This document shows, piece after piece, positions 6,339 to 11,337 of a DNA stretch of 11,337 nucleotides. The position numbers and the translations under genes are program-made. The stretch comes from Nitrospirota bacterium (GTDB lineage Bacteria; Nitrospirota; Thermodesulfovibrionia; Thermodesulfovibrionales; UBA6898): the NCBI GenBank assembly GCA_021787505.1, contig JAJYLU010000020.1, forward strand, positions 1 to 11,337, given 5' to 3'. The notes below the pieces were generated by a model. It made no database searches. It was given only the letters and a program-made list of their open reading frames with translations, and was not told the DNA's origin. Every line of letters starts with the position of its first letter. The first letter of the stretch is position 1.

Positions 6339-6842
6339 TTAATGTGAATGGGCCGGCGCGAAGGCCTGCCGCGCCATGGTCACAACCGGCCTTGAGGCCG
6401 TCCTTACAAGCTTGTTCAGTTCCCTTGCCGAAACATTACCGTTGTCGGTGATGCTCGGGCTGAGAAGGACCATGTCTATGCCCGACTTCTGACCCAGAAA
6501 ATCCTTGATGGCCGAAAACAGGTCGGCAGTGGCTGAATGGATATTCACGCTCACTCCAGACTCCCGGCACTTTTCTGCAAGCAGCCCGGCCTTTTTGTCC
6601 GCAGATTCTTCCGCCGCTGCTTCGCCGCCAGCCATGACATGGCGTGCCGTGTCTTGATCGCCCGCCTCGGCAAAGGTGACTGCGGTCATAAGGTCGTCGA
6701 ATCTTTCCCTGAGGGTCTTCTTGTTATTGGCTATGAGGATAGATATGTCCTTATCCATCGTCTTCGCCAGATCAATCGCATAGCTGAGACCTTCATCCAT
6801 GTCCTCGCTCTCGTACGTTACGAATAAAAGTTGTTTCCTCAT
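6339..6842 (-). CDS. Usp-like protein of uncertain function
   Basis: Predicted cytoplasmic protein of 167 residues. It begins MRKQLLFVTYESEDMDEGLSY, which looks like the first strand and helix of a Usp fold. It ends with a helix and the strand ASRPVVTMAR, which matches the final PVLVV-type strand of Usps. The nucleotide motif G-x2-G-x9-G-S/T is absent, and there is a polar Ala/Glu-rich insertion around residues 78-100. The tail is PAHSH. The ATG at 6842 was chosen over a longer frame to 6890, because AGGAGGT lies five bases upstream and the longer form would run into the -24/-12 promoter element. The gene is first in the putative sigma-54 operon and is followed after 59 bases by the permease. 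The Usp assignment is moderate; no specific family was recognised. Confidence 0.75.
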   Translation of the reverse strand: MRKQLLFVTYESEDMDEGLSYAIDLAKTMDKDISILIANNKKTLRERFDDLMTAVTFAEAGDQDTARHVMAGGEAAAEESADKKAGLLAEKCRESGVSVNIHSATADLFSAIKDFLGQKSGIDMVLLSPSITDNGNVSARELNKLVRTASRPVVTMARQAFAPAHSH

Positions 6843-6846
6843 CTTT

Positions 6847-6853
6847 ACCTCCT
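6847..6853 (-). promoter_or_regulatory. Ribosome binding site that fixes the Usp-like start
   Basis: AGGAGGT on the minus strand, four to five bases before the ATG at 6842. It supports the 167-residue form over the 183-residue one. Confidence 0.75.
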
Positions 6854-6884
6854 GATTCTTTCCAACTTTTTGAACATAGGAATA

Positions 6885-6899
6885 GCACAAGCCATGCCT
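6885..6899 (-). promoter_or_regulatory. Candidate sigma-54 (-24/-12) promoter
   Basis: Read on the minus strand, AGGCATG-N4-GTGC matches the consensus TGGCACG-N4-TTGC. The invariant GG (6898-6897) and GC (6886-6885) are at the required spacing of ten bases between them, and a T follows as in the consensus. Transcription would start near 6873, leaving a leader of about 31 bases before the ATG at 6842, enough for its AGGAGGT. An NtrC-type activator gene lies directly upstream, which makes the match more believable. No other intergenic region in the window gave a comparable match by eye. Confidence 0.55.
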
Positions 6900-6978
6900 G
6901 ATGATAACTCCTTGAAATTACGCGATAAAAAGGAGCGGCTATTTTGGCCGTTTAAAATATGGACAGCTTACTATGGGG

Positions 6979-6991
6979 AAAAACTGTTTTT
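6979..6991. promoter_or_regulatory. Perfect dyad, possible activator site
   Basis: AAAAAC-T-GTTTTT is a perfect inverted repeat with six-base arms. Its centre (6985) lies about 112 bases upstream of the predicted sigma-54 start point, within the usual range for NtrC-type enhancer sites. The A/T content makes chance occurrence fairly likely, and no second copy was found nearby. Confidence 0.2.
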
Positions 6992-7090
6992 TTAGAGAAG
7001 GCTGGCTGATATAACTACCTGTTTATAAAGTTTTTTATTAATTTCCGTGATGATACAGGAGATTTGTTAAGAAAATGAACAGCAAAAACA

Positions 7091-8422
7091 CTATTCCTCC
7101 TTCAATATCTTCCAGAGACTCGTCCTTGATATCCCGAGGACTTCTGCCGCCTTGGTCCTGTTGCCGCCTACGATCTTGAGCACTTTCTCCGCGTACTCCT
7201 TGACGAGTTCATCCACCGTCAGCACCCTTCCCGAATCGAGTGTGTCGATATGCAGGACCTGAAGGCTGCGAGGAAGACTGTCCGGCGTAATCGTCACTCC
7301 TTTCTCGAGTATGATCGCCCTTTCGATGATGTTTTCGAGTTCCCTCACGTTTCCAGGAAAACTATAATTTAAAAGGACATCCATCGCTTCTGTGGTGAAA
7401 CCGCTGATCTTCTTGTTGGCCTTCGGAAGATGTTTCTGCAGAAAATATGTGCTGAGGGGCTTGATGTCTTCCATCCGCTCCCTCAGGGGCGGGATATGGA
7501 TCTCCATTACATTCAACCTGTAATAAAGGTCCTCCCTGAACCTTCCATCCGCAATCAGGCGCTTCACATCCTGATTGGTGGCGGCGACGAACCTCACGTC
7601 AACCCTGATCAACCTTGTCTCGCCCACACGGTAGAACTCTCCGTCTTCGACCACTTTCAGTAATTTCGCCTGAAGGTTCGGGGACATCTCGGCGATCTCG
7701 TCCAGAAAAAGGGTCCCCGTGTCGGCAATCTCTATCAGACCCTGTTTGGCCCTGATAGCGCCGGTAAAGGCGCCTTTACCGTGTCCGAAAAGTTCGCTGG
7801 CCAGGAGATCTTCAGTGAGCGTCGCGCAGTTGATCGATAGAAAAGGCATGCTCTGCCTTCTGCTTGTGGAATGGATGATCTTGGCAATCAGGTTCTTTCC
7901 CACCCCGCTTTCGCCGGTGAGAAGAACGTTACAGTCCGACCCCTTCATGCCCTCGATGACTGCAAGGACCCTTTTCATGCTCTCGCTCTTCGTAATGATC
8001 GGAACTTCCTTGTTCATCCCGTAGTACGTCTTCAGGGCGATGTTTTCCTTCTTCAGGGTCTTCTGTTCGCTAATCTTCTTAAGTCTGATAGCGAGCTCAT
8101 CGAGATCGAAGGGTTTGGTGATGTAATCATACGAGCCGCTCTTCATCGCCTCGACCGCCGAGCCGATGCTGCCGAAGCCGGTTATAATAATCACCTCGAT
8201 CTCGGGTGACCGTTCCTTAACCTTCGAGAGAAGCTCAAGGCCGGTCAGCCCCGGCATCTTGATATCGGTGATCAGCACATCGAAGTTTCCCTTTTCGGTC
8301 CTGGCGAGCGCGTCAAGACCGTCTTTTGTCCCAACCACTTCATATCCCTCTTCCTGAAGGGACTCCACAATGTTGTTCAGGGTTATCTCTTCGTCTTCGG
8401 CAACAAGAATTCTGAAAGCCAT
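7091..8422 (-). CDS. NtrC-family sigma-54-dependent response regulator
   Basis: Cytoplasmic transcription activator of 443 residues with complete three-domain layout. The receiver domain (1-115) has acidic pocket E9/D10, phosphoacceptor D53, T81 and K103. The AAA+ domain (about 142-380) has Walker A GESGVGKN at 170-177, the sigma-54 contact loop GAFTGA at 217-222, and Walker B TLFLDE at 237-242. The C-terminal Fis-type helix-turn-helix (about 415-443) has NRTKAAEVLGISRTSLWKIL. All key residues are present, so it should hydrolyse ATP and open sigma-54 promoters when phosphorylated. Walker A has Val and Asn where GESGTGKE is usual, a mild change. The start at 8422 begins with MAFRILVAEDE, right at the receiver domain, with AAAGGCG about ten bases upstream. 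The cognate kinase is very probably the upstream gene, 171 bases away. The likely target is the sigma-54 element before the Usp-like gene. Confidence 0.96.
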   Translation of the reverse strand: MAFRILVAEDEEITLNNIVESLQEEGYEVVGTKDGLDALARTEKGNFDVLITDIKMPGLTGLELLSKVKERSPEIEVIIITGFGSIGSAVEAMKSGSYDYITKPFDLDELAIRLKKISEQKTLKKENIALKTYYGMNKEVPIITKSESMKRVLAVIEGMKGSDCNVLLTGESGVGKNLIAKIIHSTSRRQSMPFLSINCATLTEDLLASELFGHGKGAFTGAIRAKQGLIEIADTGTLFLDEIAEMSPNLQAKLLKVVEDGEFYRVGETRLIRVDVRFVAATNQDVKRLIADGRFREDLYYRLNVMEIHIPPLRERMEDIKPLSTYFLQKHLPKANKKISGFTTEAMDVLLNYSFPGNVRELENIIERAIILEKGVTITPDSLPRSLQVLHIDTLDSGRVLTVDELVKEYAEKVLKIVGGNRTKAAEVLGISRTSLWKILKEE

Positions 8423-8460
8423 GTCATTTCGCCTTTCTCAGCATTCTTCGCATCCTTACC

Positions 8461-8474
8461 ACTTAAACATTATC
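8461..8474 (-). repeat. Direct repeat copy 1, ACTTAAACATTATC
   Basis: Plus-strand sequence ACTTAAACATTATC, matching the copy at 8516-8529 at 13 of 14 positions, 55 bases away start to start. It lies 39 bases upstream of the regulator start codon, where an operator could sit. Confidence 0.5.
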
Positions 8475-8515
8475 TTTATTTAATATAGAGCTTTTGTCCT
8501 TAGCCTTCATAAACA

Positions 8516-8529
8516 ACTTTAACATTATC
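8516..8529 (-). repeat. Direct repeat copy 2, ACTTTAACATTATC
   Basis: Second copy of the 14-base repeat, in the same orientation as copy 1. Its last two bases overlap the hairpin at 8528-8546. Confidence 0.5.
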
Positions 8530-8546
8530 AGCCTTCGAAAAGCTGA
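8528..8546 (-). other. Hairpin downstream of the kinase gene
   Basis: On the minus strand TCAGCTTT and GAGGCTGA-type arms pair over about eight positions, with one T-G pair and a three-base loop. It lies 48 bases after the kinase stop. It lacks the T run of an intrinsic terminator, so partial attenuation or RNA processing is as likely as termination. Confidence 0.3.
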
Positions 8547-8593
8547 CTATCCATTCTTCAAAACTATATCAATATATACAGAATACCGTTAAA

Positions 8594-10150
8594 TTATCGA
8601 CTTTGCATTTGCTTAGGCAAGGTAATTCTAAAGATTGCGCCTTTACCGGATTCGCTCTCCGCCTCGATTTTGCCGTTGTGCTTTTGCACGATATTAAAGA
8701 CGATGGCAAGCCCGAGCCCAGTCCCCTTGTCCTTAGTCGTATAGAATGGCTCGAATATCTTTTCGAGGGTTTCGGCGGAAATGCCTTTTCCGGTATCGGA
8801 AACCCTGATCCTAACCTCTTCCGCAGTCTCGTCGACGTTGACCTTCAACTCCCCCTCTCCCGACATGGCCTGCACTGCGTTCGTGAAGAGATTAATGAAG
8901 ACCTGTTCGAGTTGTTCCTGGTCGCCATCGATAACCACCTCCTGCGGGTGAAGCTCCATACTGAACCGTATCTTCTCTATATCGACAGAGTTCCCCATAT
9001 GCCGGTAGGCCCCCTGAATGAGCCTTCGGAGTTCAAGCGGTCTCATGTGGGGCTCCCTGCCGCGCGCAAATTCGAGGAGGTCTCCCACGATCTTCTTCAC
9101 CCTCATTGTCTCGCTGTATATGTCGCTCAGGGACTTCTGCACAAACGGCGGGCACTCATCTCCAGCCTTCTTCAAAAGCCGCTGAGAAGTCGTAAAAATG
9201 TTATTCAGCGGATTGTTGAGCTCGTGTGCGACACCTGAGGCAAGGGTGCCGATCGCCGCCAGCTTCTTCGACTGAATGAGTTCCTTCTCCCTTTGGGCCA
9301 GTTGCTCTTCCATTTCGTTGAATTTCCCTATGAGTACCCCCACCTCGTCGTTGTCCGCCCAGTTCATTGCCGGAACTGCAAGCGGCGAAAACTTCCCCTG
9401 CCCCGTCCTTTCCACCACTTTGGTCAGTGCCTCAAGACGCCTGACCACGTTACTGATAATGAAGAGAATAATACCGATCCCTATGATCAGAAACATCGGA
9501 AAAAGGATGAGGATGGCTATCTGCGACGTGTGAATAAAGCGGTCCACCTTTGACCTCGCCCCTTTGTCCAGTTCTCTCGATATCGCGACAATGTCTTCAC
9601 CGTTTCTTTTGAGTGCGCTGATATCCGCATCCAGTACCCTTAGTTCCCTGACGGCCTTGTCCTGAGAATCCAGCGAAAACACGTTTTGCAGCAGGTCGGC
9701 ATTCAGTTTCGGCCGTTCGAGAAACGTCGATTCAATTAGGTCGAAGAACTTCTCATAGCGGAGATGGGAAGGCTTGATGTCCCCGAAGTCGCGCTGAAAA
9801 TCCCAGAATATGACCTCTATGTTCCTGAAATTCCGCTCGTAATCCAGAATCTTATTTTCGAGGCCGGCAAGGGCGCCGGTATCGTCGAAGTGCCTGCTCT
9901 CCTCAAGGATTTTCTTTAAGTCACTGAGGTAGACAAAGACGCTTTTCAGCTCCTCGAGGTCGTTGCGAAGGAAGAAGTTTTTTTCATGCCTCCTCAACTG
10001 GAGGGATTTACTCCTGATGGTGTCGGTCACCTCGAGGTACATGATTTCTTTCTTTATCTTGATGAAGTTGACATACTCCAGCACCACAAGAATCGCGATT
10101 ATGGATGCGCTGATAAAAAAGCTGAGCGCAATTTTTTTCTTCAGTAACAT
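8594..10150 (-). CDS. Membrane sensor histidine kinase with helical periplasmic sensor and HAMP
   Basis: Inner-membrane kinase of 518 residues. The order is transmembrane helix 1 (about 7-27), an all-helical periplasmic domain of about 180 residues, transmembrane helix 2 (about 210-233), HAMP (about 234-287), dimerisation/phosphoacceptor domain and ATPase domain. The H-box GVAHELNNPLNN holds His 309. The N-box has N424 (NLFTNAVQAM). G1 is DTGKGIS at 452-458, the F-box is FEPFYTT at 466-472, and G2 is GTGLGLA at 476-482. It should therefore be active. The ELNNPL type of H-box is typical of kinases paired with NtrC-type regulators, such as the one encoded next. The sensor contains RRHEKNFFLR near 53-62, resembling the HBM or four-helix sensor domains of chemoreceptors; its ligand is unknown. 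The ATG at 10150 has AGGG about nine bases upstream, and the protein opens with a Lys-rich stretch followed by helix 1. Confidence 0.95.
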   Translation of the reverse strand: MLLKKKIALSFFISASIIAILVVLEYVNFIKIKKEIMYLEVTDTIRSKSLQLRRHEKNFFLRNDLEELKSVFVYLSDLKKILEESRHFDDTGALAGLENKILDYERNFRNIEVIFWDFQRDFGDIKPSHLRYEKFFDLIESTFLERPKLNADLLQNVFSLDSQDKAVRELRVLDADISALKRNGEDIVAISRELDKGARSKVDRFIHTSQIAILILFPMFLIIGIGIILFIISNVVRRLEALTKVVERTGQGKFSPLAVPAMNWADNDEVGVLIGKFNEMEEQLAQREKELIQSKKLAAIGTLASGVAHELNNPLNNIFTTSQRLLKKAGDECPPFVQKSLSDIYSETMRVKKIVGDLLEFARGREPHMRPLELRRLIQGAYRHMGNSVDIEKIRFSMELHPQEVVIDGDQEQLEQVFINLFTNAVQAMSGEGELKVNVDETAEEVRIRVSDTGKGISAETLEKIFEPFYTTKDKGTGLGLAIVFNIVQKHNGKIEAESESGKGAIFRITLPKQMQSR

Positions 10151-10531
10151 AGTCTTTTCCCTATGCAGGTATTCTAAGACATTATGCGTATTTTTACATC
10201 ACCCTATTACTGCAGGCATGCCGGACGGAAGGAAGCGGGTGATCTCCAGCGGAAGAATGTCGTTTATCCCTATCTGTTATAATAAAGGCAGAAATTTCTA
10301 ATAGGTGCATAGGTAAAAGAACATTGGATATAAGATCTCCCATCACCCCTCTCCGGGATCATAACTCCCCCTTCCCCCTCTTAATCTTAAGAGGGGGTGC
10401 CGAAGGCAGGGGCGTTACTCCAAAGGATCCCGAAACCATTCGGGATTTGGCAAAGGGAGTTTAGGAGGGATTTTTTAATCGAATGTCTTCATACTTATGA
10501 ACTTGTTAATAAGTAAAAAAGAAACTCGGAA
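10151..10531. other. Divergent intergenic region between the kinase and the lipoprotein genes
   Basis: 381 bases without a credible gene. It separates two divergent transcription units. The left part (10151-10330) shows no clear promoter; a TATAAT-like string near 10278 has no good -35 partner. The middle holds the palindromic element at 10361-10462. The right part up to the lipoprotein start is A+T-rich, with no strong ribosome binding site (only GGA close to the ATG). Confidence 0.6.
10361..10462. repeat. Palindromic MITE-like intergenic element
   Basis: About 100 bases with imperfect inverted ends: AACTCCCCCTT at 10363-10373 and AAAGGGAGTT at 10452-10461. Inside are two perfect hairpins. 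One has arms CCCCCTCTTAA (10374-10384) and TTAAGAGGGGG (10387-10397) around a two-base loop; the other has arms ATCCCGAA (10427-10434) and TTCGGGAT (10439-10446) around ACCA. This layout is that of a dispersed non-coding repeat. Only one copy is in the window, so its repeated nature is inferred. Confidence 0.5.
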
Positions 10532-10969
10532 ATGAGAAAAAACGTATGCATCTTTTTGTGTATCCTCTTTGCTTTCGCCGGATGCTCAAACCTCCCTGCG
10601 GAACATACCGTCGTCTCCGTCCGCAGCGGCGAGGTTAGGCTACTGATAAAAGACCTTAATGACGGCAAGGTCCATTTCTTCACCTATAAGAAAGATGGGA
10701 AACGCATAAACTTCTTTGTTCGGACCGACGGAAAGGACAACCTGTCGGCCTATTTCGACGCGTGCTACACCTGCTACAAATATAAAAAGGGTTACCGTGA
10801 GGAAGGCTCGGACCTCGTGTGCAACGAGTGCAACCTGAAGTTCAGACTCGCAGAGGAGCATTGGGACACATCACATGGCTGCTGTCCCATTGCTGTCAAG
10901 AGCAGGATCGACGGCACTGAGCTCGTCATAGCGTCAAAAGACCTGGAAAAAGGGGAAAAGCTCTTTTAA
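10532..10969 (+). CDS. DUF2318-type cysteine-rich lipoprotein
   Basis: Exported protein of 145 residues. The signal peptide (1-17) ends in the lipobox FAGC, so Cys 18 is the probable lipidation site and the mature protein is membrane-anchored outside the cytoplasm. The mature part matches the DUF2318 pattern: FFVRTDG, then DACYTC (Cys 78 and 81), KKGY, CNEC (Cys 97 and 100), and HGCCPI (Cys 117 and 118). The paired CxxC motifs suggest binding of an iron-sulfur cluster or another metal. Family members occur with iron or heavy-metal transport genes, but none is adjacent here. The usual last motif is GGCNPI; here Asn is replaced by Cys. The ATG at 10532 has only a weak GGA before it. It is followed after four bases by the hydrolase gene, so the two are probably co-transcribed. 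Confidence 0.85.
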   Translation: MRKNVCIFLCILFAFAGCSNLPAEHTVVSVRSGEVRLLIKDLNDGKVHFFTYKKDGKRINFFVRTDGKDNLSAYFDACYTCYKYKKGYREEGSDLVCNECNLKFRLAEEHWDTSHGCCPIAVKSRIDGTELVIASKDLEKGEKLF

Positions 10970-10973
10970 TGCC

Positions 10974-11337
10974 ATGAAAGCCGGATTCTTTCAATTCCCA
11001 CCCGTCTTCGGGGACGCAACGGGCAACGTCGAAAAAGTGGGGCGCGCGCTGACCGGTAAGCAGGTTGATCTCTTAGTCCTCCCCGAACTCTTCAATACAG
11101 GCTACCAGTTCGTGTCAAAAGACGAAGTGGCCCGGCTTTCTGAGGAAGTCCCTTCCGGATTCACCACCCAAAAACTGATCGAACTCTCAAAGGAGAAGAA
11201 TGCCCATATCGTGGCAGGTCTTGCCGAAAGACAGGGCAACGTTTTTTTTAATTCCGCGGTGCTGACCGGTCCGGACGGCTTTATCGGGAGATACAGAAAG
11301 ACGCATCTTTTTTTCGAGGAGAACCTCTGGTTTTCAC
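10974..11337 (+). CDS. Carbon-nitrogen hydrolase (nitrilase superfamily), 5' part
   Basis: The first 121 codons of a cytoplasmic enzyme, cut by the window edge. The superfamily hydrolyses amides, nitriles or N-carbamyl compounds with a Glu-Lys-Cys triad. The sequence shows the catalytic Glu in PELFNTGY (E38) and the catalytic Lys in YRKTHLF (K109). The Cys should lie just beyond the window. The start MKAGFFQFPP is a typical first strand. The ATG at 10974 lies four bases after the preceding stop codon. No good ribosome binding site is visible, so translational coupling is likely. Substrate cannot be told; omega-amidase or N-carbamoylputrescine amidase-type enzymes are candidates. Confidence 0.9.
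   Translation, partial: MKAGFFQFPPVFGDATGNVEKVGRALTGKQVDLLVLPELFNTGYQFVSKDEVARLSEEVPSGFTTQKLIELSKEKNAHIVAGLAERQGNVFFNSAVLTGPDGFIGRYRKTHLFFEENLWFS

Larger units (their letters stand above)
8423..8593. other. Intergenic gap between kinase and regulator, with direct repeats and a hairpin
   Basis: An A+T-rich gap of 171 bases, unusually long for a kinase/regulator pair. It holds two 14-base direct repeats (8461-8474 and 8516-8529) and a hairpin at 8528-8546. No sigma-54 element was found. The regulator may have its own promoter here, but no convincing -35/-10 pair was seen. Confidence 0.5.

Noticed and set aside
6936..6950. Small hairpin CGGC/GCCG followed by CTCCTTTTT on the minus strand, as a terminator
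   Set aside because: A four-base-pair stem with a seven-base loop is too weak to call.
8438..8466. GTGGTAAGGATGC-like string ahead of the regulator gene, as a -24/-12 element
   Set aside because: The distance between GG and GC is too short for sigma-54.
9963..10301. Plus-strand open frame of 112 codons overlapping the kinase start
   Set aside because: Its hydrophobic look is the complement of the kinase's first membrane helix region, and it has no supporting context.

Overview
The window reads as chromosomal DNA from a free-living Gram-negative bacterium. Evidence is a lipoprotein with a lipobox, a TatA component, a membrane histidine kinase with a periplasmic sensor, and an NtrC-type (sigma-54) response regulator. 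The mix of a TauE/SafE permease with a TIGR02186-type partner, several universal stress proteins and a DUF2318 lipoprotein would fit Nitrospirota or Desulfobacterota-like organisms. That placement rests on gene content and style only and is low confidence.

Ten genes lie on the minus strand, so they are transcribed from right to left. First come a histidine kinase (10150-8594) and a sigma-54-dependent response regulator (8422-7091). A 248-base gap follows. It holds a good match to a -24/-12 (sigma-54) promoter at 6885-6899, 43 bases upstream of the next start codon. From there runs a tight block: a Usp-like protein (6842-6339), a TauE/SafE permease (6279-5362), a TIGR02186-like membrane-anchored periplasmic protein (5362-4580), a double-domain Usp (4577-3720), a single-domain divergent Usp (3705-3277) and TatA (3250-3044). 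The simplest reading is that the kinase/regulator pair switches on this stress and transport operon through the sigma-54 site. That link is inferred from sequence and position.

After a 98-base gap containing a nested hairpin come two overlapping paralogous genes (2945-1302 and 1315-101). These are the most unusual part of the window. Each encodes an N-terminal domain resembling the type II secretion/MshE ATPase N-terminal domain, with no ATPase attached. It is followed by three (first gene) or two (second gene) DUF202-like membrane units. Each unit opens with about six consecutive heptads of the form R-T-x-L-A-x-x, with Arg exactly every seven residues, and then runs into a two-helix hydrophobic segment, ending in most units in an acidic-Gly-x-x-W-Y signature. 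A further heptad run with Gly in place of Arg lies between the two units of the second protein.

To the right, on the plus strand, a 381-base intergenic region (10151-10531) carries a roughly 100-base palindromic, MITE-like element. It is followed by a DUF2318-type cysteine-rich lipoprotein (10532-10969) and the 5' part of a carbon-nitrogen hydrolase (10974 to the window edge). These two are closely spaced, divergent from the kinase, and probably a separate transcription unit. No rRNA, tRNA, CRISPR array, transposase or phage gene was seen.
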